Assembly (NCBI GenBank): GCA_026770575.1
Contig: MU657185.1
Coordinates: forward strand, 168,854-205,119
DNA: 36,266 nt
Direction: 5' to 3'
DNA from: Pelagophyceae sp. CCMP2097
Taxonomy: Eukaryota; Sar; Pelagophyceae
The position numbers and the translations under genes are program-made. The notes under the pieces were generated by a model. The model was not told the origin of the DNA and did no database searches. It saw only the letters and a program-made list of their open reading frames with translations. Positions 9,801 to 20,555 of this stretch are shown here, piece by piece. The first letter of the stretch is position 1. Each line of letters opens with the position of its first letter.

Positions 9801-12800
9801 GGGCCAAGGGTCGGCGTATCCTGGAATGGGCCGCGCTCTCTACGCGGCAGACGAACACTTTAGAACCGCCTTTGACCACGTCGCAAAGATCATGGCCAAG
9901 CAAGGTCTTTCGATTGAAGAGCTCAAAAGCGCGACGCTCGGCGTCGCGACTCCGGGCGACGCGGCCGAGGCAGAGCTCGAGGACGCGTCCATCTCGCAGC
10001 CGGCGCTCTTCGCCTTCGAATACGCCCTGGCCAGGGCGCTGCTGGGCCGCCTCAAGGACACGCCATGCGCCGTCGTCGGCCACTCGCTCGGCGAGGTCGC
10101 CGCCATGGCTGTCGCCGGCGTCCTCACCGTCGAGGGCGCGTGCGCGCTCGTCGTCGGCCGCGGCCGCGCCATGGCCGCGCTCCCGGCCGTCGGGGGCATG
10201 GTCGCGATCCGCGCCGACGCGGAGGTTGTCGAGCCGGTTCTGGCGGCGCTGCGGGCGCGGGGCGTGGACGTGCACGTGGCCGCCGACAACTCGCAACTCG
10301 GCTGCACCATCTCCGGTGCCGGCGTCCACGATGCGCTGCCCGAGCTGGCCGCGCTGTACACCGCGACACAGCTCAAAGTGCCCACGGGCTTCCACTCGCC
10401 CTGCGTCGAGCCCTGCCTCGCCGAGATCCGCAACACCGCGCCGCCCGCGGTGCTGTCGGATTGCGCAGTCTTCTCGACGCTCCACGGCTGCGAGCTCGCG
10501 GAGGCGCCCGGCGCGGACTACTGGGCGGCGCAGGCGCGCGGCCGCGTCAAATTCGCCGCCGCGGCGCGGCGGCTGAAAGACGTTTGCGGTTCGGCCATCG
10601 TGATCGTCGAAGTCGGACCGACCGCGCATCTATCGCCGCACCTCGCCGCCGTCGGCTGCCGCGTCGTCCCGACGCTCCGCGGGCAGAAGCGCGCTGGCGG
10701 CGAGGTGGCGCAGATGCACGAAACCGTCGCGAAGTTATTTACGCTCGGCTTCGAACTCGCGCCGTCTGCCGTCGACCGCACCCTCTCGCTGCCGCCGACG
10801 GCCATGGTCTCGCCGGCGTCGTGCTGGTTCCAGAAGACGGCGGGCAAAACGGCGCCGCTCGTGCCGGCGAACTATGGCGTCGAGTGGTGCCCCGTCGCAG
10901 CACCGCAGGTCACGGCGCCGGGCCCGCGCGTGCTCCTGCTGCACGGCGGGGGCGCGCCGCGCCTCGCAGATTGCCTCCGCGCCGCCGGCGCGAGCGCCGT
11001 CACGGAGCTACCGCTCGACGCCGCCGCGGCTGTTGCGCAGTCGTGGGATGTCGTCGTCTTCGCCAGCTGTGGTGCCGCGCGGCCCTCGCTGGCGATCGTG
11101 CCGCCCGACGCCGCGCCCGCGCACCAGTGGCACGCTGCGCCGCGGCCCGCGGACGAGCGGACGCGGCTTCTCGGAGGGTCGGCGCCGCGTTCCGTGCTGC
11201 AGGCCGCCGTCGTCGAGGCGCGGGCCGCGGCCGCCACCGAGGCGCGGGCCGCGGCCGCCGTCGAGGCCGCTTGCGACGGCGCCGTGCGCTGGGGGGCGCA
11301 GCTGCAGGCGGCTTTGAGCGCGGCGCTCCACGCGCCGCACTCAAGCGCCCCACAAGCCTTCGTCGTGCTCACCGACGCGCCGGGCGCCGACGTCTTCGCG
11401 GCTGTGACAGCGGGCGCGCTTGGTGGCCTTGCGCGGTCCGCGCGCAAGGAGGCGGAGCTCGTGTCAAAGGTGGTCTTGCGGACGGTGGAGGTCTCCGGCG
11501 ACTGCGACGCAGTCGTCGGCGCCGAAGTCCTCGACGCGCGCCGCGACGACGTCCGCCTCGGGCCCGCCGCCGTCGAGGCGCGCCGCGTCGTCCCGCTCGC
11601 GCCGCGGCCGCCGGGGGCGAAGATGGCGCTGTCGCACGGCGCCGTGGCCGTCTCGGGCGGCACCGGCGCTTTGGGCCTCGTTTTAGCAGAGCACCTAATC
11701 CGCGCGTACGGCGTCCGAAGCGTGATGCTCCTGTCGCGGTCCGGCGTGGTCCGCGCGGGCGACGGGCCGCTGAGAGAGCGCCTCGACGAAACCGCCGCGG
11801 TCCACAAAACCGAAGTTTCAGTCGTCCTCTGCGACGTCTGCTCCGCCGCCGCCTGCGCCAAATTCGCGGCGCAGCACGCGGAGCGGCTCGGCGCGGTGGT
11901 CCACGCCGCGGGCGTGGCCCTGGACGGCGCGCTGTACTCGCGGACGCGCGAGACGCTCGCGCGCGCAGTCGACCCAAAGGTCGGCGGCGCGCTGCGCCTC
12001 GGCGCGGCAGTGGCCGCGCGGCGACGCGGCCAGCCGTTGACGCTCGAGCTCTTCTTCTCGTCGGTGACGGCGCTGGCGGGCAACGCGGGCCAAACGGACT
12101 ACGGCGCCGCCAACGGCGCGCTCGACGCCCTCGCCTTGTGCCGCCGCGCGCAGCGGCGCGCCGGCCACGCGGGGGCGCCGAAACATGCGGTCTCGCTGCA
12201 GTGGGGGCCCTGGGCGGGCCACGGCATGGCGGCGGGCGGCGACTTTTGCTCTGCGGCCGCGCCCTTTGTGCCACTCGCAGCCGCCGACGCTTTACGCTGC
12301 CTCGACGCCGCGCTCGACCGCGCCGCTGACGAAGACGGAAACGCCGTCGAGGCAATCGTCCACTTTGACGCGCGCTCGCTCGAAGAGGCGTCGAAAGCGT
12401 CCGATTTCACGCGCTGCCTCTTCGAGCGAATCATGCCGCCGCGCGAGGTGGCGGCGCGCAAGGGCACCGCGCGCAAGGGTGCCAAGGCGGCGCGCAAGGG
12501 CTCCCAGGCACGGCGGCCGCCTCAGTCGGCGGAAGGAAATGTCCTTGCCATCTTTTCGGCGCACTCTTCGACGGCCGCGCCGCCGCGGCGAAGCACGGCG
12601 CTGGCGGAGCTCTCGCTGGACTCGCTCGAGGTCCTGGCCGTCGTCCGCGACTTGAACGCGGCGACGGGCGCGGCGCTGTCTGTCGTCGACGTGCTCGGCG
12701 CGCAAACGCTCGGCGAGATCATCGACGCCTGCCCGCAAGCGCAAGGGGAGGACGGCGACGCAGACGATAGCGTAGACTCGGAGGACGCCGCCAGCTCGGA

Positions 12801-15800
12801 CGACTCTGACGACTCCGCCGACTCGCACGACTCGCACGACTCGGACGACTCTCACGGCAGCAACTCGGGCGAGGCCTCTCCGGTTTGCGCGGCGCGGCTG
12901 CGCTTGAACGTCGTCGCCGTCGTATCGCGACACTCTCCGGTCGGCGCGGCGGTCACGGCGTCGACGCGCATTTCGGACCTGACTCTGGACTCGTTGGAGG
13001 TCATGGCCATCGTCCTCGACTTGAACAACGCCGGCGCCGACGTCTCCGTCGTCGACGTGCTCCAGGCGAAGACGGTGGCCGACCTCGCCGCAACTGTCGC
13101 CGCGCAGAAGGCCGGGACCGGGGCGAAGAAGAAGGCGGCGAAGAGGCGCAAGGCCACAAAGGGCGCGTCCAAACGGCGGTTAGAGCAGCCGGCGTCCATC
13201 GCGGCGTCGGACGAGGTGCTGCTTCGCGTCGTATCCCGGCATTCGTCTGCGTCGGCAGTGATGTGCAAGGCGACTTTGGTGTCGGCGTTGGAATTGGACT
13301 CGCTCGAGGTCATGGCCTTGCTTTTGGACATCAACGCCGCCGCGGGGTCACACCTCACCGTCGTAGACGTCCTCCAGTGCACGTCGCTCGACGACCTAAT
13401 GCGCCGCGCGCGCGACTCGGCCTGCAACGAGCCGGCGGCCGCGTCTTCGGCCGCGGAGCGGCGCGTCGCCACCTCTGCCCGCGCCGCGCCGGCCGAGGCG
13501 CGGCCGCTTCGCGCGGCCGAGGCGAAGCGCGCGGCCAAGGGCGTGGCGACCAAGGGCGTCGCGGCCGAGGGCGTCGGCAAGTGTATCGGGGACGTCGAGG
13601 CGGGCCTGGTTTCAAAGGCTTTGGCGGAGCCGTCGTTCTCGTACCGCCTGGCGTTTACGATCCTCTCGTACTTCCTCGGCACGCAGGTCATCCTGGCGGG
13701 GTGCCTGCCCGGGGCGCTGCTGGAGCGCTTTTTGCCCGTCTGGCTGCGGCTGCAGCCAAAGTTGGCGGCGATCGATGCATGCCTCGGCTTTTACAATCTG
13801 TCAAACACGCTGGGACTCGCCCTACCGTTCTCCCCCAGGGCCTCGGCCCACGCGCGCAGACTCTTCGACTCGCCGCAGACGGCGGCCGCCGCGCTGAAAT
13901 TCACCGCGACGCTGGCGTGCGTCGCGACGACGTACTTCTTGCTTTGGTACGTCGGCTGCAAGCTCGCCTACGCCCTGGCAAAGGCGATAATCGTGGGCCG
14001 GCAGCGCGCGGGCACGTTTGCCGTCTTCGAGTCGCGCGACGGCTGGAGGTGCGCTTTGCTGATGCAGGTGCACATCACGTCCGCGGGCCGGCAGCGCGAC
14101 TCCCTCGACACGCTGCTCCCCGACTCGTGGATCTCGGCCTATCTCCGCCTCTGCGGCTGCACCGTCGGAAAGGGCGTCGTCTACGGCGGCGGCACGCCGA
14201 TTTCGGACATGGCGGCGGCCGACCTGATTACGATCCACGACGGGGCCATCTTCGCCCTGGGCGCGCGCATCCGCGCCGCCACGCTCACGACAACGACGGT
14301 GACGCTGGGCCACATATCCGTGGGCCGCGGCGCGCGCTGCAGCAACGCTTCCGAGCTGCGGCACGGGGCGCACGTCGGCGCCGGCGCCGTGGTCTGCGCG
14401 GGCGCGGGCTGCAAGGACTACGTGCCGCCAAACGGCTACGCCTGCTCGGCCAACGTCGTGCGCGGGCCCGGCCCCGAGCCCGTCGCCGCCTGCGACATAC
14501 AGGTCCGCGTCCTCCGCGGGCCCAAGGCGACGGTGCTCGTGGAGCTTTTGCCTTTGGCGTCGCTCGTCCTCACGGGGCCTTTAATGTTCACCGCCGCGGC
14601 GTTCCCGGGCTTTTGGTTCCTCCTCGCCCGCGGCCGCGCCACGGGCGGCGACCTCGGCGCCGCCGACTACGCGGCGCTGCTGGGCCTGCTGCTGCTGGCC
14701 CTGGTGGCCGCGGTGGCGCAGGTCGTCGTCGCCGCGTGCGCTCTCAAGGCGTGCCTCTTCGGTCCGCGCGGCCTGCGGCAGCCGAAATACGCTCAGCAGG
14801 GCGCGTTCCTGACGCGCGGCTTCGTCCTCTGCCACCGGCTCTGCTTTGCCTGGGGCGGTCTGGCGGCGGGGGGCCTCGAGACACTCTGCCCGTACAGCGG
14901 CGCCATGAGCGCCGCGTGGCGGCTGCTCGGTATGGCCGTCGGCTCGAACGCCCTCCTCTCCGAGCTCGCCGACTGCGCCGGCTGCGCCGAGCTGGTCGAC
15001 ATTGGCGCGGGCGCGTACCTCGCCGCGCGAGTCATCATCAACAACGCCGCCGTCGACGCAGCAGAAGGCGTCGCGCGCTTCGAGGCCGTCCGAATCGGCG
15101 CCGGCGCCTTTGTCGGACCGCACACTTTGCTGCTGCCCGGCGCCTCGATCGCCGCCGGCGCCGCGACGGGGTCGAGCGCCGTCATCGGCCGCGGCTGCGT
15201 CGTGGGGCCGGGCAGAATCGCAATCGGCGACGCAGACGCTCCACTCACGCTCGGCTGGCGGCCGCGGCCGATCGGCGCCTTTGAGGGCCGGCCCTGGGCC
15301 TGGGACGTTGCCTCGACGGTCGTCTTTGGCACCGAGGCCTGCTTCCGCGCCGCGTGGCGCTTCTTGCCCCAGCTCGTCATGCTCACCTGCGCCGTTGCGT
15401 CGTCCCGCGGAGCGTTCTGGCTGCCCTGGGCGGCGGCGGCGCGCGATGCCGCCGTCGCCGACGCCTTCCACGGCGCCACGGGCGCCTCGCTCAAGTGGTG
15501 GGCCCACCTGGCGCAAAGGCTCGAGCTCAACGCCTTCCTCGCGTTGTACTGCACCGCCACTCGGATGGCCGCCGTGCCCTGCAGCACGTTGATGGCGCTG
15601 CTCTACAAGCACGCTTTGCTGGGCAACGTGCGAAACGGCGCGGGGCCGCACCCTTTGCGCGGCGGCGTGCACGTCTGCTGGGCGCTGGTGCTGCTGGCGC
15701 AGCGCGCGCCGGCGACGCCCGCCGGGTTCCGCTACTTGTGGGAGTACGCCAACGGCTACGTGGCCCTTCTCGGCGCGCGCATGGGCCGCGGCGTCCGCAT

Positions 15801-16110
15801 CTTCCCAGAGCCAGAGGTCTCGCAGGCGCACCCGGAAGCGGACGTGATCACGTACGGCGACGGCGCCACGATCCACTGCCACGTCTACGGCCACGACTTT
15901 TCCAACATGCACCTTTCCTTTCGCGACACGGCCGTCGGCGACGGCTGCCAGCTCAAAAAGTGCTGGGCGCTCCAGATCCTGCCAGGCTCGCAGCTGCCGC
16001 CGAACACCACCGTCGACTGCTGCGGCAACGCTATGCACTTCGCCGGCATCATCGCCGACCCGGGCCACTGCCACACGGGCAACCCGCTGCGCCGCTGCCC
16101 GCACCCGTGA
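3829..16110 (+). CDS. Giant hybrid polyketide synthase with acyl-AMP ligase starter and membrane beta-helix terminus
   Basis: Exons 3829-4337, 4384-~9549 and 9675-16110 give about 4,036 residues. Approximate residue positions: acyl-AMP ligase 60-650 (YYTSGTTGRPKG ~260, GWFRTGDL ~502, ASGK lysine near its end); KR1 660-1160 (GGTGGLG ~899, catalytic SSIYG, HYAAAN); ACP1 and ACP2 (LGLSSMH ~1225, LGLTSMH ~1327); KS 1390-1800 (NTACSSA ~1559, EAHGTGT, KSNIGHLE, so the Cys-His-His set is complete); AT 1930-2250 (GHSLG ~2026, GFHS suggesting malonyl); KR2 2290-2700 (GGTGALG ~2553, TDYGAANG); three ACPs (LDSLEV at ~2873, 2995, 3100); then 3207-4036 of membrane helices alternating with hexapeptide repeats. 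No DH, ER, thioesterase or reductase is visible. The predicted product is a beta-hydroxy chain. Starter, number of cycles and release are unknown. Confidence 0.85.
4338..4383 (+). other. GC-AG intron 1 of the synthase gene (46 nt)
   Basis: GCGCGT...ACGTAG. Removing 46 nt shifts the frame by one and gives NCNPRLSPAETAYIL, the normal ANL-family sequence at this point. The nearest GT donor (4342) would leave the frame wrong. Confidence 0.7.
9550..9674 (+). other. Intron (or indel) at the KS-AT linker of the synthase gene
   Basis: The KS frame and the AT frame differ by two. With acceptor CTCTAG ending at 9674, GT donors at 9538 (137 nt) or 9550 (125 nt) restore the frame and give ...RVAVAVEACSVDHSALA leading into the AT. 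A GC donor at 9601 also fits. A sequencing or assembly indel is not excluded. Confidence 0.45.
12760..12870 (+). repeat. Ser-Asp repeat linker between ACP3 and ACP4
   Basis: Repeated GAC-TCG/GAC-TCC codons encode a Ser/Asp/His-rich linker. It contrasts with the Lys/Arg-rich linkers before ACP3 (12450-12520) and between ACP4 and ACP5 (13120-13190), so the three carriers are separated by segments of alternating charge. Confidence 0.7.
13620..16110 (+). other. Pls/PosA-like terminal region: membrane helices and left-handed beta-helix blocks
   Basis: About 830 residues. Hydrophobic stretches (FTILSYFLGTQVILAGCL, FTATLACVATTYFLLWYVGC, LLGLLLLALVAAVAQVVVAA) alternate with at least three blocks of hexapeptide-type repeats (GKGVVYGGGTPISDM..., VDIGAGAYLAARVIINNAAV..., ITYGDGATIHCHVYGHDF). 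This order resembles the C-terminal region of bacterial epsilon-poly-lysine synthetases and related NRPSs. The terminal block is rich in His and Cys. Its chemistry in this protein is not known. Confidence 0.65.
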
Positions 16111-16640
16111 CCCTTTTTGCCGATGCGGACGGCACCGACGGCGAGATACCGCCTCGTATCCGACCACGCCTCCGACGCCCTTCGAGATCCACCGGCATCC
16201 AGCGGCACGACGCGCTCTGCGTCACCGCAAACCTCCCCTCAGCCCACCGCCAGCAACCACTTGTTATTCAGGATTGATTTCAAAGAAACGCCAGGCGCGG
16301 ACGTGGAGGCTGGACAGCTCGGGCCAGCGGGGACTGCGGCCAGAGACTCCACAAGCTGCGCGCGTGGACCGCCACGGCAGGGCCTCCCATCCTCCTCCCG
16401 AGGGACAAGCCCGCGATCGGACGAGTTCAAAATTGTTCGAGAGTTCGGAACTCGTCAGCTCAATAAGAACACAGGTAAGATTATAAACAAGCAAGAATAA
16501 GGTCAGTGTTCTTCGGCGAACCCTCGATAAAAAATCACACAGCGAGACGCGTCCTGATAGACGCGTACGGCGCCCGGCGGCGGGCCTCTCCCAGTCGCCT
16601 TCTCACCGAAGCGGCCGCCCTCTCCCAGTCGATCTCTCAC
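16111..16640 (+). promoter_or_regulatory. Intergenic region upstream of the RRM-repeat gene
   Basis: No gene is supported. The in-frame extension from 16506 to 16644 is open, but I prefer the ATG at 16644, which starts an Arg-rich targeting-like peptide. An imperfect direct repeat of about 24 nt (CCTCTCCCAGTCG core, at ~16583 and ~16617) precedes the start. The 16-mer TCGTCAGCTCAATAAG at 16452-16467 recurs at 21126-21141. Confidence 0.4.
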
Positions 16641-16672
16641 CGCATGCTCACGCCGCGAGGCGTGAGCATGCG
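16641..16672. repeat. Perfect 14-bp hairpin over the start codon
   Basis: CGCATGCTCACGCC (16641-16654), loop GCGA, and its exact reverse complement (16659-16672). Both candidate ATGs (16644 and 16668) lie in opposite arms of the stem, so in mRNA it would mask the start. Confidence 0.75.
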
Positions 16673-19600
16673 CGCCGCCTCGCGCGTCTCGAGCGTTCGC
16701 GCGCCGGCGGCGCCCCGCGGCCTGCGCCGCTTCGCGACCGCAGATGTCCACGCAGTCGCCGAACTGTTCGTGCGCAACGTCGGCGCCGCCACGGCGGAAG
16801 ACGTGCGCCGCGCGTGCGTCGCCGTGGCAAAAGGCCTCGCGGAGATGCCGCCGCCCGCCTTTGGAGCCCCGGCCGAGTCTCCCCTCGGCGCTAGGTTTTC
16901 GCATGTGTGCGCGGTGCTCGACGTGCGCGTGCCGGCGATGAAGTTGGGGAAGCGCGGCGGCTTTGCGTTTGTACGAGTCGCCGAAACCGACGCGGAGCGC
17001 GTCATCGGCGCAATGGACGGGACGCCCTACGGCGTGGGCACGCTCGCCGTCGAGCGCGCGACGCACCCCACGGTCGTGACGATTCAGAACAAGGCGCCGG
17101 CGTTCACACAGGCGGTGGCCATCAACAAATTGCTCGCAGGGGCGGACACCGCGGCGGCCGTCCTCGCGTTGTTCGCCTCGCGCGGCAAGGCTTACGACGC
17201 CGTCAACTTGGCGACGTCGCTGCACCGCCTCGGGTCGCTCGGGCGTGCCTTTGTCGCCAAGGCATCGACGGCCGAGCTCCGACTGTTGCTCGACCGCGCG
17301 GAAGCCCACATCCAGAGCGACGCGGCATCCTGGCGGTCGCGCGAGCTGGCCAGCGCGGCTTGGGGCGCGGCGCGCCTCGGCGGCGACACGAAGAAGCTGT
17401 TTTCGGCACTGGCGCTGGCTGCGGAAAAGAAGTCCGAGGCGTTCAACTCGCAGAATATATCAAATATCGCGTGGGCCTTTGCCACGGCCAAAGTCGACGC
17501 CCCAAAACTCTTCGAAAAGCTCGCAGCCTCGGCGCCGAACAAGATGGATACCTTTAACGCGCAGGCTCTGGCGAACACGGCGTGGGCCTTCGCCACGGCG
17601 GGTGCGGAGGCGCCCCTCCTCTTCGAGGCCATCGCGGCGCACGCGCCGAAGAAGCTCGCGACGTTCAACGCGCAGAATTTAGCGAACACGGCGTGGGCCT
17701 TTGCCAAAGCGGGTTTTGAAGCGCCGGTGTTGTTCGAGGCGTTGGCCGCGGAATCCACAAAGAAGATCTTCCTCTTCAACGCGAAAGAGCTCGCCAGCAC
17801 GGCGTGGGCCTTTGCCAAAGCGGGTTCGCCCGGCCGCGCGGCTTTATTTGAAGCGCTCGCCGCGGACGCGACTGCGAAGATGTCCACCTTCAAGCCGCAA
17901 GAGCTCTCAAACACCGCCTGGGCCTTTGCAAAGGCTGGAATTGAAGCGCCGGTGTTGTTCGACGCCATTTCTTTGGAAGCGCCGAAGAAGATGTTTGCGT
18001 TTGAGCCGCGGGAGCTTTCGAACACGGCGTGGGCCTTTGCGACGGCGGGTTTTCCGGCGCCGCTCCTCTTTCGAACCATGGCTGTGGAATCGACGAAGAA
18101 GATTCAAGGGTTCAACGCCCTCGATTTAGCCGGCACGGCGTGGGCCTTTGCCAAAGCGCGCGTCGAAGCGCCTTTACTTTTCCAAGCTTTGGCACGCGAG
18201 GCACGCAACAAGGTGGCGACGTTCGACTCGCAAAACCTTTCCAACACCGCCTGGGCCTTCCAGAGGGCGGGCGTCGAGGCGCCGGCCTTGTTCAAGACCC
18301 TCGCGCGCGAGTCGGTGGAGAAGATGTCGACGTTCAACGCGCAGGCGATGGCGAACACGGCGTGGGCCTTTGCAAAGGCCGGGATCGCAGCGCCGGATTT
18401 GTACGACGCCGTCGCTTCCGAGGCCTTGGAGAAGATGGCTACGTTTACGCCCCAGAATCTGGCCAGCACCGCGTGGGCCTTTGCGACGGCGGGCTTTGAA
18501 GCGCCCGTGTTATTTGAAGCTATAGCGGTCGAGTCGACGGCGAAGATTGCCTCGTTCAGCGCGCACAATCTCTCGAGTTTACTGTGGGCGCTGGCGTCGG
18601 CGGGCCGCGCGTCGGGCAACGCGTCGGGGCACGCTCTCGGGCCCGGGGCGCAGCGGGCGCTCTTCGAGGCGGTGGCGGCCCGCGTCAGCTTTGGAAACCC
18701 GTCACATCCGCGACAGTGGCGACGAGACATGAGAGGCGAGCGCGTAGGCCGCTCCATCTGCCCTGAAGAAGGTCAACACGTTCGAAGCGGCCGACGTCGC
18801 AAATACCGTCTGGGCGTACGCCATGGCGGGCGTTTCGGCGCCGGCTTTATTTGATGCGGCGGCGGTCGCGGCGGCGAAGCGGATGCCAAAGTACGACGCG
18901 GAAAACCTCGCGCATGTCTCATGGGCATTTTCAAAGGCGGGCATTGCAGCGCCGGCGCTGTTCGAGGCCGTTTCGGCCGAAGCGGCAAAGAAGATGCCAA
19001 AGTTCAACGCGCGCGAGCTGTCGTGTCTGGCCTGGTCCTTTGCGACGGCGGGCCACGCAACGCCGGCTTTGTTCGGGGCCATCGCGGCGCAAGCGGCGGA
19101 GAAGACGGCGACGTTCGACGCGCGCGAGCTCACGGGCACCGTGTGGTCCTTTGCGACGGCGCGCGTCGAAGCGCCGGCGCTGTTCCGGGCCGTTTCCGCG
19201 GAAGCCACGTTGAAGATGAAAGTCTTCAACGCGCAAGATCTCGCAAACACGGCGTGGGCTTTGAGCAGAGCAGGGCACGCCGACCGGCCTTTGTTCGACG
19301 CCCTCGCGGTCGAAACGCTGGAGAAGATTGCCACGTTCACGCCGCAAAACCTCGCCAACGCCGCCTGGGCCTTTGCAAAGGCGGGTTTTGAAGCACCGGT
19401 GTTCTTTGAAGCTGTAGCGGCGTCGTCGTCGCGCCAGATTGAAAAGTTTGAAGCGCAGGACCTGGCGAACACGGTCTGGGCGCTTTCCACGGCGGGCAAA
19501 TCCGAGGGCCCTCAGGCAAAGGCGATGTTCCAGTCCGTTGCTGCGGCCGCCCCGGCAAAGATGGCCGACTTTACGCCGCAGCACCTCACCAACATCTCGT

Positions 19601-20415
19601 GGGCCTTTGCAAAGGCTGGTTTCCCCGCGCCGCTGTTATTTGAAGCGGTCGCCTCCGAGGCGCTGAGCAAGGTGGCGCTGTTCACGCCGCAAGGCCTCGC
19701 GACCACCGCGTGGGCCTTTGCAAAGGCGCGGCGCCCGCATTCGACGGACGGCGCGGAGGCGCACCGGGCGCTCTTCGAGGCGATTGCGTCCGAATCATCT
19801 CAGGACATGGCAAAGTTCAACTCGCAGGACATGGCCAACGTCGTCTGGGCCTTTTCGAGGGCGGGCGTCGACGCGCCCGCTCTATTCGAAGCCGTCGCTC
19901 TGGAGGCGCCGAAGAAAATTTCGACGTTCGTCCCGCAGGCTCTGGCAAACACGGCGTGGGCCTTTGCAAAGGCGGGTTTTGAAGCGCCGGTGTTGTTCGA
20001 CGCCGTCGCCCAAGAGGCTGAGAAGAAGATGGACACGTTCACCGCGCAGGCGCTGGCGAACACGGCGTGGGCGTTTTCGACGGCGGGCTTCGTACACGAG
20101 GATTTGTTCGAGGCCGTCGCGCGGGCGGCGCCCAACAAGCTCGAGCAGTTCAACGCGCAGGCCCTGGCGAGCACCGTTTGGGCGTTTAGCAAGGCGGGCA
20201 TCGAAGCGCCGGCTTTATTTGAAGCGGTCGCGGCCGAGGCCCTCATCAAGATGCCGAGCTTCGACGCCCAGGCCGTGGCGACGATGCAGTGGGCCTACGC
20301 CGCCGTCGGCTTTCACGCGCCGTTGCTGCGCGACGCGCTCCAAGAACGGCGTGCGGAAACGACCCCGAAAGTGTGGAGCGACGGCGCGGGGCCGGGTACG
20401 GAGCGGCGATGGTAA
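16644..20415 (+). CDS. RRM protein with 26 tandem 37-residue helical repeats, probably organellar
   Basis: Exons 16644-18683 and 18748-20415 give 1,235 residues. The N-terminus is Arg/Ser/Ala-rich without acids (MLTPRGVSMRAASRVSSVRA), as in mitochondrial or plastid targeting peptides. An RRM-like domain follows at ~35-135, with RNP2-like ELFVRNVG and RNP1-like KRGGFAFVRV. The rest is 26 repeats with consensus LANTAWAFAKAGxEAPxLF and then EAxAxEAxKKMxTFNxQx. They resemble the helical repeats of FASTK/OPR/heptatricopeptide organelle RNA factors. No C-terminal RAP domain is present; the protein ends shortly after repeat 26. Inferred role: sequence-specific binding of organellar RNA. Start choice between 16506, 16644 and 16668 is open. 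Confidence 0.8.
17346..20335 (+). repeat. 26 degenerate 111-nt coding repeats
   Basis: The period is 111 nt (37 codons). Three units are longer: one around 18590, split by the intron; one near 19500; and one near 19735. Some units are almost identical at DNA level over about 50 nt (for example near 17700 and 19960), pointing to recent duplication or gene conversion. Confidence 0.85.
18684..18747 (+). other. Intron of the RRM-repeat gene (64 nt)
   Basis: GTCAGC...GCGTAG, phase 0. It joins LFEAVAAR to AAPSALKKVNTF and restores the repeat across a frame change. An alternative acceptor at 18768 also keeps frame but shortens the repeat. Confidence 0.65.
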
Positions 20416-20448
20416 ACGAGTGGGTGACCGCCGCACTTCGACGAGAAA

Positions 20449-20485
20449 ATGCCCAGGGACGGTGTAGAACATGCCCAGGGACGGT
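20449..20485 (+). repeat. Short direct repeat after the repeat gene
   Basis: The 15-mer ATGCCCAGGGACGGT occurs at 20449-20463 and 20471-20485, a 22-nt period. It lies 30-70 bases past the stop codon. Confidence 0.7.
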
Positions 20486-20555
20486 TGTCGCCCGCCCGGG
20501 GCCGGGGACGTACTCGTATCGACGTCAATGCTCGAATGAGCTCATGAGGAGGCCT

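Noticed and set aside
16117..16500. 127-codon open frame after the synthase
   Set aside because: No motif, biased composition, and it lies in the expected 3' end and promoter region.
17346..20335. CRISPR-like array
   Set aside because: The 111-nt repeats are coding throughout, degenerate and without spacers; the context is eukaryotic.
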